Notes: generated by a model from the letters alone, not told the origin. Positions 43,586-53,555 are shown, counted from the first letter of the stretch. The stretch: 64,000 nucleotides of DNA from Isoptericola sp. AK164 (GCF_029643425.1 NZ_CP119106.1:248001-312000); one strand, 5' to 3'. Numbers and translations: made by a program.

Positions 43586-44914
43586 CTACGCTAGCGGCCC
43601 GTGTCCGCGGCGCCCCCGGCGCCGGACCAGGCGCACCAGGATCCCGACGGCGAACACGCCGGCTCCGGTGAGCACCGCCGCCACGGGCAGCGTCACGACG
43701 AGCACGAGGCACGCCACCAGGCCGAACCCCTGCAGCAGGCGGGGGTACAGCCGGTGCTCGCCGGTCTGGGTCCACGCCGCGGCGTTCGCGACCGCGTAGT
43801 AGAGCAGCACGCCGACGCTCGAGAACCCGATGGCACCGCGCAGGTCGACCGTCAGCACGAGCACCACGACGACGGCGGCCAACGTGACCTCCGCACGGTG
43901 CGGGACCGCGAACCGCGGGTGCACGGCCGACAGCCATCCCGGCAGGTCGCCCCCGCGCGCCATCGCCAGCGAGGTGCGCCCGATCCCCGCCACCAGGGCG
44001 AGCAGCGCCCCGAGCGAGGCCGCGGCCGCGCCGACGCGCACGACGACCCCGCCCCAGGCCGAGTCCTCGACGGCCGCCGCGAGCGGCGCCGTCGTCCCCG
44101 CGATCCCCTCGAGGCCCAGCGAACCCAGCAGGGTCACGGCCACGACCGCGTACACGACGACGGCGCCGGCGAGCGCCAGCAGCACCGCCCGGGGGATCGT
44201 GCGACGCGGGTCGCGCACCTCCTCGCCCATCGTGGCGATGCGCGCGTACCCGGCGAAGGCGAAGAACAGCAGCCCGGCCGCCTGCAGCACGCCGTACGCC
44301 ACGGCCCAGCCGCCGTCGGACGCCGCGCCGCCGTCGGACAGCGGCGTACCCGCCGGGCCGGACACCCCGGCCCACACCACCGCCGTCCACGTGGCCAGCA
44401 CCAGCAGCACCACGGCGACGATCCACCGGGTCAGCCGGGCCGTACGGGTCACGCCCCGGTAGTTCACCGCCGCCAGCGCGACGACGGCGGCCGCCGCCAC
44501 CGGGCGCTCCCACCCGGGCGGGGCCGCGTACGCGGCGAAGGTCAGCGCCATCGCCGCGCAGCTCGCCGTCTTGCCGACGACGAACCCCCAGCCGGCGAGG
44601 TAGCCCCACCACTCGCCGAGGCGCTCGCGGCCGTAGACGTAGGTGCCGCCGGCCACGGGGTACTGCGCGGCCAGCTGGGCGGAGCTGGTGGCGTTCGCGT
44701 AGGCCACCAGGGCCGCCAGCGCCAGCGCCCCGAGCAGGGCCCAGCCCGTCCCCGCCGGCAGCACGGCGCGGGCGGCCGGGGCGAAGGCGGCGAAGACGCC
44801 GGCGCCGATCATCGAGCCGAGGCCGATCGCGACGGCGTCCTTCGTGCCGAGGCGGCGGGCGAGCTGGGTCACCGGGTCGGGTCCTTCCGGGGTCGTGGGG
44901 GCGTGCGCGCTCAT
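43586..44914 (-). CDS. APC superfamily permease in the arsenic operon
   Basis: 442 residues, about 12 helices. N-terminal LGTKDAVAIGLGSMIGAGVFAAF is the APC Gly-rich helix; the consensus YVYGRERLGEWWGYLAGW and the ALAMARGGDLPGWLS-like region fit the amino acid-polyamine-organocation group. Its ATG overlaps the stop of the rhodanese flavoprotein gene by four bases. Translational coupling to arsenic genes is unexpected and could mean transport of a thiol, amino acid or organoarsenical. Substrate unknown. Confidence 0.82.
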   Translation of the reverse strand: MSAHAPTTPEGPDPVTQLARRLGTKDAVAIGLGSMIGAGVFAAFAPAARAVLPAGTGWALLGALALAALVAYANATSSAQLAAQYPVAGGTYVYGRERLGEWWGYLAGWGFVVGKTASCAAMALTFAAYAAPPGWERPVAAAAVVALAAVNYRGVTRTARLTRWIVAVVLLVLATWTAVVWAGVSGPAGTPLSDGGAASDGGWAVAYGVLQAAGLLFFAFAGYARIATMGEEVRDPRRTIPRAVLLALAGAVVVYAVVAVTLLGSLGLEGIAGTTAPLAAAVEDSAWGGVVVRVGAAAASLGALLALVAGIGRTSLAMARGGDLPGWLSAVHPRFAVPHRAEVTLAAVVVVLVLTVDLRGAIGFSSVGVLLYYAVANAAAWTQTGEHRLYPRLLQGFGLVACLVLVVTLPVAAVLTGAGVFAVGILVRLVRRRGRRGHGPLA

Positions 44915-46608
44915 CCTGGCAGGCCGCGGCCCCGGACGTGGCGCTGGTAGGTGGTGTTGCCGCCGGACAGGTTCGCGACGTCGGCGAACCCGAGCCCGCG
45001 CAGCACGTTCTGGCCGGCGTTGCCGGTGACGCCCTTGTTGCAGTAGGTCACCGTCGGCAGGGCCGGGTCCAGCTCGCCGGCCCGGCCCCGCAGCTCGGCC
45101 AGCGGGAGGTGCACGGAGTCGTCCACCGCGGACCTTGCCCGGTCCTTGGCCGAGCGGACGTCGACGACCTGGATCGTCTCGCCCTGGTCGCGACGGCGGT
45201 CCAGGTCGGACGACGACACGAGCGCGGCCCGCCCCGTCACCGCGCCGTCGAGCGCCATGCCCGTGTAGTGCACCGGGTCCTTGGTGGTGGCGAACGTCGG
45301 GGCGTAGGCGAGGTCGAGGTGGAACAGGTCCTCGGCCCGCGCGCCGAAGGTGATGGCGGTGGCGAGCACGTCGACCCGCTTGTCCACACCCGACGGGCCG
45401 ACGATCTGCGCACCGAGCAGGCGCCCGGTGCCGCGGTCGGCGACGGCCTTGATCAGCATCTCCTGCCCGCCGAGGTAGGCGGGCCGGTCCGGCTTGATGT
45501 TGTGCACGACGACGGGGTCGAACCCGGCCGCGCGGGCCCGGTCCTCGGTGAGCCCGGTCTGGGCCACGGCCAGGTCGAACACCCGCACGATCGAGGTGCC
45601 GAGGATGCCGCGGTGCTCCAGGTCCCCGCCGGTCAGCGCGTCCCCGGCGATGCGCCCCATCTTGTTGGCGGTCGACCCGAGCGGCACCCAGGTCGGCTCA
45701 CCGGTGATCAGGTCGAAGCTCTCGGCGACGTCCCCGACGGCCCACACATGGTCCACCGACGTGCGGCCCACCCGGTCGACGGCGATCGCCCCGGTGTCCC
45801 CGACGCGCACGCCGGCGGCGCGGGCCAGGTCCAGGTTCGGCCGGACGCCCACCGCGACCACGACGAGGCCGGCCTCCACGAGGCGCTCGGCGCCGTCGCG
45901 CCCGACGACCCGCACGGCGCGTGCCGCGCCGTCGTCGGCCGGCTCGATCGCGGTGACCTCGGCGCCGGTCAGCAGCTCGACGCCGTGCTCGGCCAGCTCG
46001 TCGTCGACCCGGTCGGCGACGTCGGCGTCCAGCCGCGGCATGGAGTGCGCCGCCATCTCGACCACGGTCACGCCGAGGCCCCGCCCGACGAGCTGCTCGG
46101 CGGTCTCGAGCCCGATGTACCCGGCGCCGACGACGACGGCGCGCCGGACGCCGCGTGCCTCGATCCACGCACGGATCGAGCGGGCGTCCGACGGGGTGCG
46201 CAGCGTGAAGACGCCGTCGGCGTCCGTCCCGGGCAGCGGCGGCACGACGGGGGAGACGCCGGTGGCGAGCACGAGCTCGTCGTAGTCGTCGGTGGACGTG
46301 GTCCCGGTGGCCAGGTCGCGGACGGTGACGGTCCGCGCCGCGGCGTCGACGTCGGTGACCTCGTGACCGGTGCGCACGTCGATGCCGTAGCGCTTCGCGA
46401 ACCACGCGGCGTCGCGCGGGGTGAGGTCGTCCATCGACTCGACCTCGCCGCCGAGGTAGTACGGCAGCCCGCAGCCGGAGTAGGAGATGTCGTCGTCGCG
46501 GTCGTAGACCACGATCTCGGCGTCCTCGGACCCCCGGCGGGCCTTGGCCGCCGCGGAGGTGCCGGCCGCGACCGAGCCGACGACGACGATCTTCGGTGCG
46601 GCGCTCAT
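44911..46608 (-). CDS. Pyridine nucleotide-disulfide oxidoreductase fused to rhodanese
   Basis: 565 residues. N-terminal FAD domain with redox Cys in DISYSGCGLPYYLGG (the CoA-disulfide reductase family pattern), NAD site AVVVGAGYIGLETAEQLV, and a C-terminal rhodanese domain from about 470 (VVDVRSAKDRA, active-loop TYCNKGVTGN). Such fusions reduce CoA disulfides or handle persulfides. Lying between arsC and an APC permease, it may recycle thiols used in arsenate reduction. Start overlaps arsC by four bases. Confidence 0.87.
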   Translation of the reverse strand: MSAAPKIVVVGSVAAGTSAAAKARRGSEDAEIVVYDRDDDISYSGCGLPYYLGGEVESMDDLTPRDAAWFAKRYGIDVRTGHEVTDVDAAARTVTVRDLATGTTSTDDYDELVLATGVSPVVPPLPGTDADGVFTLRTPSDARSIRAWIEARGVRRAVVVGAGYIGLETAEQLVGRGLGVTVVEMAAHSMPRLDADVADRVDDELAEHGVELLTGAEVTAIEPADDGAARAVRVVGRDGAERLVEAGLVVVAVGVRPNLDLARAAGVRVGDTGAIAVDRVGRTSVDHVWAVGDVAESFDLITGEPTWVPLGSTANKMGRIAGDALTGGDLEHRGILGTSIVRVFDLAVAQTGLTEDRARAAGFDPVVVHNIKPDRPAYLGGQEMLIKAVADRGTGRLLGAQIVGPSGVDKRVDVLATAITFGARAEDLFHLDLAYAPTFATTKDPVHYTGMALDGAVTGRAALVSSSDLDRRRDQGETIQVVDVRSAKDRARSAVDDSVHLPLAELRGRAGELDPALPTVTYCNKGVTGNAGQNVLRGLGFADVANLSGGNTTYQRHVRGRGLPG

Positions 46609-47015
46609 CCGGCGACCCGCACGTCGAGCGAGGCGAGCAGGGCGCGCACGCGCCGCTCGATCTCGTCCCGGATCGGTCGGACGGCCTCGATGCCCTGGCC
46701 GGCCGGGTCGTCGAGCTCCCAGTCCTCGTAGCGCTTGCCGGGGTAGATCGGGCAGGCGTCGCCGCAGCCCATGGTGATGACGACGTCGGAGGCCTGCACG
46801 GCGTCGTCGGTGAGCACCTTGGGCTGCTCGGCGCGGATGTCGACGCCCTGCTCGGCCATCGCCTCGACGGCGACGGGGTTGATCGAGTCCTTCGGGGCGG
46901 ACCCGGCGGACCGGACCTCGACGCCGTCGCCGCCGAGGGCGCGCAGGAACCCGGCGGCCATCTGGGAGCGGCCGGCGTTGTGGACGCAGACGAACAGCAC
47001 GGAGGGGGTGGGCAT
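46605..47015 (-). CDS. arsC: Arsenate reductase, low-molecular-weight phosphatase type
   Basis: 136 residues. The P-loop CVHNAGRSQ (Cys about 10) and the SAGSAP and VITMGCGDACP segments with the further cysteines of thioredoxin-coupled ArsC enzymes are present. It reduces arsenate to arsenite for export by ACR3. It starts 12 bases after the ArsR-ArsC fusion and overlaps the flavoprotein. Two ArsC domains in one operon may use different electron donors. Confidence 0.9.
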   Translation of the reverse strand: MPTPSVLFVCVHNAGRSQMAAGFLRALGGDGVEVRSAGSAPKDSINPVAVEAMAEQGVDIRAEQPKVLTDDAVQASDVVITMGCGDACPIYPGKRYEDWELDDPAGQGIEAVRPIRDEIERRVRALLASLDVRVAG

Positions 47016-47027
47016 GTCGGGTTCCTC

Positions 47028-48071
47028 TCAGAGAATCTCGTCGAGCAGGCGGTGGACGCGGGCGTCGAGCTCGGCGCGGATGGCCCGGACGCCGGCCGGT
47101 GAGGCCAGCGCCGGGTCGCCCACGACCCAGTCCTCGTACCGCGTGCCGGGCAGCACGGGCACGGAGTCCCCGCAGCCCATGGTGACGACGACGTCGGCGG
47201 CGCGCACGGCGTCGTCCGTCAGCGGCTTGGGGTAGAACACGTCGTCGGGCGCGCCGAGCTCCTCGAGGACGGGGCGGACCACGTCGTGCACGTCGCCCGC
47301 GGGTGTGGAGCCCGCCGAGCGCACCACGACACGGTCGCCGCCGGTGCGCGCCAGGAGCGCGGCGGCGAGCTGGGAGCGGCCGGCGTTGCCGACGCAGACG
47401 AACAGCACCTGCGGTACGTGGCCGGCGCCGGGCTCCGGGGCCGCGCCGTCCACGACGTCACCGCCGCGGTTCTTGGCGGCGTCGGCCAGCCGCTGGCGGG
47501 CGAAGTGCTCCGTGAGGGCGACGAGGTGGACGGGGATGCCGCCGCGGCGGGCCAGCGCCGTGTAGGACTCCCGCACGACGCGCAGGGCCTCGCTCCGGGT
47601 GGTGTCCGGGACGCGCTCGGCCAGGGACTCGGCGAGCCGGGTGAGCTCGCGGTCGACGTCGGCCAGGCCGTGCAGCTCGGTCCACCGCCCGGCGCCCGGG
47701 TCGTCCGGGGTGGGGGTGGCCGGCCTGCCGGCGTCGGCGACGGCCGGCGCGAAGCGGTCCAGCAGCGTCGTGACCGCCGTGCGGTACACGGGGGAGACCC
47801 GGTAGAAGACCGAGGTGCCCCGCCGGTCGGCGTGCAGCACGCCGACGTCGCGCAGCACCTTGAGGTGGTGCGAGACGGTGGGCTGGGAGACCTCGGCCAG
47901 CACGGCGAGGTCGCCGACGTGCGCCTCCCCGCCCGGGGCGGTGGCGACGGCGGACAGCATCCGCAGGCGCAGGGGGTCGGCGAGCGCCTTGAGCACCCCG
48001 GCCAGGTCCTCGGCCACGTCCGCGCCGAGCGCTCGGCCGTCGGCGGGGACGGGTGACGGTGCGACGGTCAT
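47028..48071 (-). CDS. ArsR-ArsC three-domain fusion
   Basis: 347 residues from ATG 48071. Domains in order: ArsR winged helix (about 20-110, SQPTVSHHLKVLRDVGVL); a three-helix bundle segment (about 150-210, ESYTALARRGGIPVHLVALTEHFARQRLADAA) known as a dimerisation module in actinobacterial arsenate reductases; and an LMW-phosphatase ArsC domain (about 225-347) with CVGNAGRSQ and MGCGDSVP. The fusion joins sensing and arsenate reduction in one chain. The usual ArsR CxC arsenite site is not present in the first domain (EAHVGDL instead). It overlaps ACR3 by four bases. Confidence 0.85.
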   Translation of the reverse strand: MTVAPSPVPADGRALGADVAEDLAGVLKALADPLRLRMLSAVATAPGGEAHVGDLAVLAEVSQPTVSHHLKVLRDVGVLHADRRGTSVFYRVSPVYRTAVTTLLDRFAPAVADAGRPATPTPDDPGAGRWTELHGLADVDRELTRLAESLAERVPDTTRSEALRVVRESYTALARRGGIPVHLVALTEHFARQRLADAAKNRGGDVVDGAAPEPGAGHVPQVLFVCVGNAGRSQLAAALLARTGGDRVVVRSAGSTPAGDVHDVVRPVLEELGAPDDVFYPKPLTDDAVRAADVVVTMGCGDSVPVLPGTRYEDWVVGDPALASPAGVRAIRAELDARVHRLLDEIL

Positions 48072-49153
48072 GAGCGGACCTCCTCGTCCGAGGGCAGGCC
48101 GCCGAACCACCGGCGTCCGACCCACAGGGTGACGTACACGAGGCCCACGAGCACGGGGACCTCGATGAGCGGCCCGACGACGCCGGCGAGCGCCTCGCCG
48201 GAGGTGACGCCGAAGGTCGCGACGGCGACGGCGATGGCGAGCTCGAAGTTGTTGCCCGCCGCGGTGAACGCGAGCGTGGCCGTGCGGGCGTAGCCCAGGC
48301 CGAGGGCCTTGCCCACGACGATGCCGAGCCCCCACATGACCGCGAAGTAGACGAGCAGCGGCAGGGCGATCCGGGCGACGTCGCCCGGGTTCTCGGAGAC
48401 CTGCTCACCCTGCAGGGCGAACAGCAGCACGATGGTGAACAGCAGGCCGTACAGCGCCCAGGGGCCGATGCGCGGGACGAAGCGCTCCTCGTACCAGTCG
48501 CGGCCCCGGGTGCGTTCGCCGATCGCCCGGGAGGCGAAGCCGGCGGCGAGCGGGATGCCGAGGAAGACGAGCACGTTGAGGGCGATCTGCCCGACGGAGA
48601 CGTCCAGCCCCGCGGTGTCGAGGCCGAGCCAGCCGGGCAGGACGGTCAGGTAGAAGTACCCGAGGACCGAGAACATCACGACCTGGAAGAGCGAGTTGAT
48701 CGCCACCAGCACGGCGGCGGCCTCCCGGTCGCCGCAGGCGAGGTCGTTCCAGATGACGACCATGGCGATGCAGCGGGCCAGGCCGACGATGATCAGACCG
48801 GTGCGGTACTCGGGCAGGTCGGGCAGGAACGCCCAGGCGAGGGCGAACATCAGGGCCGGCCCGACGAGCCAGTTGAGCACGAGCGAGCTGACGAGGAGCC
48901 GCTTGTCGCCGGTGACGGCCGCGACCCGGTCGTAGCGGACCTTGGCGAGCACCGGGTACATCATCACCAGCAGCCCGAGCGCGATCGGCACCGAGATGCC
49001 GCCGACCTCCATCGCCTCGAGGGCGTCGCCGAGTACGGGGACGAACCGTCCGAGCAGCAGGCCGGCGACCATCGCCAGGCCGATCCACAGCGGCAGCCAG
49101 CGGTCGAGGGTGGACAGGCGGGCGCGGACGGGCGCCTCGGCGGTGGTGGTCAA
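48068..49153 (-). CDS. acr3: ACR3-family arsenite efflux permease (TTG start)
   Basis: 361 residues. About ten membrane helices; NDLACGDREAAAVLVAINSLFQ contains the essential Cys of ACR3 transporters and AFTAAGNNFELAIAVAVATFG the second conserved region. Exports As(OH)3. The start is judged to be TTG 49153: a GAGGGAGAG ribosome binding site lies just upstream, and no ATG or GTG fits before the first helix. It heads the operon acr3, arsR-arsC, arsC, flavoprotein, APC permease, CDF. The promoter overlaps ArsR-like inverted repeats. Confidence 0.88.
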   Translation of the reverse strand: MTTTAEAPVRARLSTLDRWLPLWIGLAMVAGLLLGRFVPVLGDALEAMEVGGISVPIALGLLVMMYPVLAKVRYDRVAAVTGDKRLLVSSLVLNWLVGPALMFALAWAFLPDLPEYRTGLIIVGLARCIAMVVIWNDLACGDREAAAVLVAINSLFQVVMFSVLGYFYLTVLPGWLGLDTAGLDVSVGQIALNVLVFLGIPLAAGFASRAIGERTRGRDWYEERFVPRIGPWALYGLLFTIVLLFALQGEQVSENPGDVARIALPLLVYFAVMWGLGIVVGKALGLGYARTATLAFTAAGNNFELAIAVAVATFGVTSGEALAGVVGPLIEVPVLVGLVYVTLWVGRRWFGGLPSDEEVRS

Positions 49154-49179
49154 CGGGCTCTCCCTCGTCGCTGATTCGA

Positions 49180-49206
49180 TTGATGTCAATATAGACGATC
49201 TTCTAT
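49180..49206. promoter_or_regulatory. ArsR-like operator ahead of the arsenic operon
   Basis: TTGATGTCAA (49180-49189) is a short inverted repeat, and ATAGA CGATCT TCTAT (49191-49206) another with five-base arms. The first ten bases of the second element are identical to 39189-39198 in front of the other ArsR-linked gene, suggesting that one repressor may bind both loci. Confidence 0.55.
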
Positions 49207-49242
49207 CCAGCGGTCCACCGGATGCCTCTTGCCGGGAGGCTG

Positions 49243-49258
49243 AACACGTGTTTAGTCT
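49243..49258. promoter_or_regulatory. TetR operator and leaderless -10 box
   Basis: AACACGTGTT (49243-49252) is a perfect palindrome. TAGTCT (49253-49258) directly follows and ends seven bases before ATG 49266. A regulator bound here would cover the promoter of its own operon. Confidence 0.6.
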
Positions 49259-49265
49259 GGTGAGC

Positions 49266-49961
49266 ATGAGTTCGACGGACGGTGCGTCCACCCCGACCCG
49301 CGACCGCATCCGCGACGCCGCGGTGCTGCGGTTCGCGCGGTCCGGCTTCGGGACCTCCGTCCGGACCATCGCCGCCGACGCGGGCGTCAGCCCGGCCCTG
49401 GTGATCCACCACTTCGGGTCCAAGGACGCCCTGCACCGCGAGTGCGACGAGCACGTGCTCGCCGGGATCGTGGAGTCGAAGCGGCAGAACATGGGCCGCG
49501 CCACCGACGGTCAGCTGCTGCAGGTGCTCGCCGAGTCCGACGAGCACGCCCCGCTGCTCGGCTACGTGATGCGGTCCCTGCAGGCCGGCGGCGACGTCGC
49601 CCGGGCGTTCGTGCAGCACATGGTCGACGACGCCCGCGTCTACACGCGCGAGGCCGTCGCGGACGGGATCGCCAGGCCGAGCGTCGACGAGGACGCCCGC
49701 GCCCGCTACCTGGTGCTGTCCTCGCTCGGCACGCTGTCCCTGGCCCTGACGCTCCACCCGCCCGAGGACGCCGAGGACCTCGGTGCCACGTTGCGGACGT
49801 TCATGGCCGAGCACTACCTGCCGATGATCGAGATGTTCGCCCAGGGGTTCCTCACCAGCCGCCGCATGCTCGACGACTACCTGCTCTACCTCTCCGACCC
49901 GCCGGCGGACGGCGAGCCCGACGACGCACCCGCTACCGAGACCCCGAGCGAGGAACCATGA
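49266..49961 (+). CDS. TetR family regulator of the ABC exporter
   Basis: 231 residues from ATG 49266. N-terminal helix-turn-helix ([49 protein letters not shown]) is complete; the all-helical ligand domain follows, ending in an acidic tail. It overlaps the ABC ATPase start by four bases, so it controls its own operon. AACACGTGTT sits against its -10 box. A drug-like ligand is likely but not known. Confidence 0.9.
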   Translation: MSSTDGASTPTRDRIRDAAVLRFARSGFGTSVRTIAADAGVSPALVIHHFGSKDALHRECDEHVLAGIVESKRQNMGRATDGQLLQVLAESDEHAPLLGYVMRSLQAGGDVARAFVQHMVDDARVYTREAVADGIARPSVDEDARARYLVLSSLGTLSLALTLHPPEDAEDLGATLRTFMAEHYLPMIEMFAQGFLTSRRMLDDYLLYLSDPPADGEPDDAPATETPSEEP

Positions 49962-51016
49962 CCAGCACCGCACCGACCGGTACCCGGAGCGCCGACGCGC
50001 CCCCGATCGAGATCCACGACCTGCACAAGCACTTCGGCCCCACGCGCGCCCTGGACGGCCTCGACCTGACCGTCGCCGAGGGCGAGGTCGCCGGCTTCCT
50101 CGGCCCCAACGGCTCCGGGAAGTCCACCACCATCCGGGTGCTGCTCGGGCTGCTGCGCGCCACCTCCGGCGAGGCCCGGCTGTTCGGCGCCGACCCGTGG
50201 CGCGACGCGGTCGACCTGCACCGCCGGCTCGCCTACGTCCCCGGGGACGTGACGCTGTGGCCCCACCTCACCGGGGGCGAGGCCATCGACTTCCTCTCCC
50301 GCCTGCGCGGTAAGCCCGACCCGCGCCGGAAGAAGGACCTGCTGGAGGCGTTCGAGCTCGACCCGACGAAGAAGGCCCGCACCTACTCCAAGGGCAACCG
50401 GCAGAAGGTCGCGCTCGTGGCCGCCTTCGCCACCGAGGTGCCGCTGCTCATCCTCGACGAGCCCACCGCCGGACTGGACCCCCTGATGGAGGCCGTCTTC
50501 ACCGAGCACGTGCGCCACGCCGCCGCGCAGGGCACCTCCGTGCTGCTGAGCAGCCACATCCTGTCCGAGGTCGAGAAGGTCTGCGACACCGTGACGATCA
50601 TCCGGGCCGGCCGCGCCGTCGAGTCCGGCACCCTCGACGAGCTCCGGCACCTGACGCGGTCGAGCGTCACCGCCGTCGTCGAGGGCGACCCGGCGGCGGT
50701 GGCCCGGATCGACGGCGTCCACGACGCCGTCACCGCCGGCGACCCCGAGGGCACCCGGCTCACCTTCGACGTCGACAACACCGCGATGGGAGCGGTGCTC
50801 ACGACGCTGTCGGGCCTCGGGGTGCGCTCGTTCACCGCCGCCCCGCCCTCGCTGGAGGAGCTGTTCCTGCGCCACTACGGTGACGACGTGTCCGACGTCG
50901 GCGCGTCCGGCGACGGCGACGCCGCGGACGGGGCAGGCTCCCGGTCCGGTACGGGCTCGGGCCGCGGCGCGGGTCGGCACGCCGCGGCCACGACGAGCGA
51001 GGCGGGTGCGCGATGA
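49958..51016 (+). CDS. ABC exporter ATP-binding protein (DrrA/CcmA-like)
   Basis: 352 residues. Walker [11 protein letters not shown], Walker [17 protein letters not shown], and the H-loop [11 protein letters not shown] are clear. The signature, usually LSGGQ, reads [12 protein letters not shown], the KGxxQK variant seen in drug and antibiotic exporters. A C-terminal accessory domain contains [11 protein letters not shown], followed by a Gly/Ser/Arg-rich tail unlikely to be folded. Coupled on both sides by ATGA overlaps. Confidence 0.88.
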   Translation: MTSTAPTGTRSADAPPIEIHDLHKHFGPTRALDGLDLTVAEGEVAGFLGPNGSGKSTTIRVLLGLLRATSGEARLFGADPWRDAVDLHRRLAYVPGDVTLWPHLTGGEAIDFLSRLRGKPDPRRKKDLLEAFELDPTKKARTYSKGNRQKVALVAAFATEVPLLILDEPTAGLDPLMEAVFTEHVRHAAAQGTSVLLSSHILSEVEKVCDTVTIIRAGRAVESGTLDELRHLTRSSVTAVVEGDPAAVARIDGVHDAVTAGDPEGTRLTFDVDNTAMGAVLTTLSGLGVRSFTAAPPSLEELFLRHYGDDVSDVGASGDGDAADGAGSRSGTGSGRGAGRHAAATTSEAGAR

Positions 51017-52677
51017 GCACCGCCGTCGCCCCGCCCGCCGTCCGGTCCGCCGAGCAGGCCCGGGGGGCCACCCTGACCGGCACCGGGTCCCTCGTCCGCT
51101 TCATGCTGCGTCAGGACCGGGTGCGCCTGACCGTGTGGGCCGTCTCGGTCGTGTTCTTCTACACCTACTTCACGTTCGCGCTGAACCTGTTCTTCGACGA
51201 CACCGCCGCGATGCAGGGACGCGCGGCCCTCATGGAGACACCCGTCGGGATCGTCATGGGCGGGCCGGGCTACGGTCTCGACGACTACTCGACCGGCGTG
51301 GCGATGTCGAACGAGGGCATCACCTGGATGGTCCTGGCGCTCGCGATCCTGTCGATCCTGCACGTCGTGCGCCACACCCGCGCCGAGGAGGAGTCGAACC
51401 GCTCGGAGCTCGTCCGGGCCGCCGTCGTCGGACGCCACGCGCCGGCCGTGGCGGCCGTCGTCACGCTCGTGCTCGCGCAGGCCGTCATCGCCGTGCTGTC
51501 CGCCGGGGCTCTCGTCGCGGTCGGCGACCTGGCCGTGGCCGACTCGTTCGCGCTCACGGTCGGGTCCGGGCTCAGCGCGATGGTGTTCGGAGCGGTCGCT
51601 CTCGTCGTGTGCCAGGTGGTCGGCCACGCCCGCACCGCGACCGGCGCGAGCCTGGCGGTGTTCGCCGTCGCCTTCGTCGTCCGGGCCGTGGGGGACATCC
51701 GCGAGCTCGGCGGGTCGACGCTGTCCTGGTTCTCGCCGATCGCGTGGGCCCAGCAGATGCGCGCCTTCGTCGACCTGCGCTGGTGGCCGATCGCCCTGAG
51801 CGTCCTCGCGATCGCCGTCCTGCTGGTCGTCGCCGCCCTCCTCGCCTCGCGGCGCGACTTCGGCGGGAGCCTCGTCGAGACCCGTGCCGGTCGGGCGGAC
51901 GCCGGGCCCGCGCTGCGCGGCCCGCTCGCCATGGCGTGGCTGCAGCAACGCTGGGCGCTGCTGTGGAGCTGCCTGGGCCTCGGGCTGATGTGGTTCGCCT
52001 CGGGCACGATGCTCCCGGGCATCGGCGACATGATCGGCGACATGGTCGTCGACAACCCGATGCTCGCCCAGCTCTTCGGGGCCGACCCGTCCCAGCTCGC
52101 CGTCGGGTTCCTCAGCGTGCTGGTGCTGTACGGCGCGGTCTGCTGCGCGGCCTACGCCGTCGTCATGGCGCAGCGGCCCAAGGCCGAGGAGTCCTCGGGG
52201 CGCGCGGAGGTCGTCTTCTCCCACCCGGTCTCCCGGCACCGCTGGCTCGGTGCCCAGGCCGCGGTCGCAGGGGTGGGCACGGCGGTGCTGCTCGCCGTCA
52301 GCGTCTACGCGCTGTGGGGCGGCGCCGTGATCGCCGGCTGGGGCGATCAGACCTTCACCGACTACTCCGTCGTGGTGTGGACCTACCTGCCGGCGCTCGC
52401 CGTCTTCCTCGGGCTGGTCCTGGCGCTGTACGGCTGGGCACCGCGCCTGACCGGCATCGGGTGGGCCCTGGTGGCCTACACCTTCGTCGTCGGGATGTTC
52501 GGCCAGGTCTTCGATCTGCCGGACTGGGTCTACCGCGTCTCGCCGTTCGACTGGGTGCCCGAGGTGTTCTCCGGCGAGCCGTACGCCGGTGACGTCGCGG
52601 TCCTGTGGGCGGTCGCCGTCGGGCTCGGGGTCCTCGGGTTCGTCGGGTTCCGCCGCCGCGACCTCGCCACGGGGTAG
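51013..52677 (+). CDS. ABC exporter membrane protein, duplicated permease
   Basis: 554 residues with about 12 hydrophobic segments in two similar halves (for example [20 protein letters not shown] and [16 protein letters not shown], each followed by helices ending in FRRRDLATG-like or [10 protein letters not shown] motifs). This is the large permease type of TetR/ATPase/permease triplets in actinobacteria, believed to export polyketide or tetronasin-like compounds. It overlaps the ATPase gene and ends before a repeat-rich terminator region. Confidence 0.82.
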   Translation: MSTAVAPPAVRSAEQARGATLTGTGSLVRFMLRQDRVRLTVWAVSVVFFYTYFTFALNLFFDDTAAMQGRAALMETPVGIVMGGPGYGLDDYSTGVAMSNEGITWMVLALAILSILHVVRHTRAEEESNRSELVRAAVVGRHAPAVAAVVTLVLAQAVIAVLSAGALVAVGDLAVADSFALTVGSGLSAMVFGAVALVVCQVVGHARTATGASLAVFAVAFVVRAVGDIRELGGSTLSWFSPIAWAQQMRAFVDLRWWPIALSVLAIAVLLVVAALLASRRDFGGSLVETRAGRADAGPALRGPLAMAWLQQRWALLWSCLGLGLMWFASGTMLPGIGDMIGDMVVDNPMLAQLFGADPSQLAVGFLSVLVLYGAVCCAAYAVVMAQRPKAEESSGRAEVVFSHPVSRHRWLGAQAAVAGVGTAVLLAVSVYALWGGAVIAGWGDQTFTDYSVVVWTYLPALAVFLGLVLALYGWAPRLTGIGWALVAYTFVVGMFGQVFDLPDWVYRVSPFDWVPEVFSGEPYAGDVAVLWAVAVGLGVLGFVGFRRRDLATG

Positions 52678-52678
52678 C

Positions 52679-52732
52679 GGCTCGGCCGGACCGGCCGGCT
52701 CGGCCGGCTCGGCCGGACCGCACCGGCCGGCC
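52679..52732. repeat. GGCTCGGCCGG tandem repeat between converging genes
   Basis: Three overlapping copies of the 11-base unit CGGCTCGGCCG plus CCGGCCGG palindromes fill the gap between the exporter and SDR genes. Any RNA from either strand would fold into GC stems, so a two-way terminator is plausible. Confidence 0.5.
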
Positions 52733-53521
52733 TCAGCCGGCCGTGAGGCGCGCTGCCGCCGCCAGCACCAGCCGGCGCGGCAGCGCGCCCACCACGGCGC
52801 CGGCCAGGGCGTTGGCGCGGCCGGACACGACCGTGGCCGGCGGCCGACGGCGGTCCAGCGCGCGGAAGAGCGTGTCGGCGACCTGCTCGGGGGTCTGGAA
52901 GCGCCCGACGGCGGCGTCCTCGGTCCCGACGACGTCGAAGAACTCCGTGCGCGTCGCGCCCGGGCAGAGCGTGATCGCGTGCACGCCGGTCCCGCGCAGC
53001 TCGACCGACAGCGCCTCGGTGAAGCTGAGGACGTAGGCCTTGGTCGCGCCGTAGACGGCCATGCGCGGGACGGGCTGGAACGCTGCCGTGCTGGCCACGT
53101 TGACCACGGCCCCGGAGCCGTGGGCGACCAGGTCGGGCAGCAGCGCGCGGGTCAGGTCGGTCAGGGCCGCCACGTTGAGGGCGACCTCGTCCTCGATGCG
53201 CTCGGGGTCCTCCTCCAGGAGGGCTCCGTGTGTGCCGAACCCCGCGTTGTTCACGAGGGTGCCGACCGGCTTCGTGGCCGCCCGGGCGGCCTTGACGACC
53301 GCGGTGACGCCGTCGGACGTGCGCAGGTCGGCCGGGACGACGTCGGCCTCGACGCCGTGCTCGGCGCGCAGCCGGGCCGCGAGCTCCTCGAGGCGGTCGG
53401 TCCGGCGGGCCACGAGCACGAGGTCGGCGCCCCGGGCGGCGAGGCGGGCCGCGACGACGGCGCCGATGCCGGAGCTGGCGCCGGTCACCACGGCGGACGA
53501 GCCGTGCAGGTCGAGGGTCAT
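52733..53521 (-). CDS. Short-chain dehydrogenase/reductase
   Basis: 262 residues from ATG 53521, supported by AGGAG with eight-base spacing; an upstream in-frame start at 53557 falls inside the promoter. NADP-type TGASSGIGAVVAARLAARGADLVLVARR, NNAGFG and YGATKAYVLSFTEAL (catalytic Tyr-Lys) are present. Resembles the YdfG/DltE group acting on hydroxyacids or lipids. The stop TCA lies in the repeat region. A TetR gene is divergent, with its operator in the SDR promoter. Confidence 0.87.
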   Translation of the reverse strand: MTLDLHGSSAVVTGASSGIGAVVAARLAARGADLVLVARRTDRLEELAARLRAEHGVEADVVPADLRTSDGVTAVVKAARAATKPVGTLVNNAGFGTHGALLEEDPERIEDEVALNVAALTDLTRALLPDLVAHGSGAVVNVASTAAFQPVPRMAVYGATKAYVLSFTEALSVELRGTGVHAITLCPGATRTEFFDVVGTEDAAVGRFQTPEQVADTLFRALDRRRPPATVVSGRANALAGAVVGALPRRLVLAAAARLTAG

Positions 53522-53555
53522 GGCGTTCTCCTGGGTCGAGGTGCCGGGGATCCTC

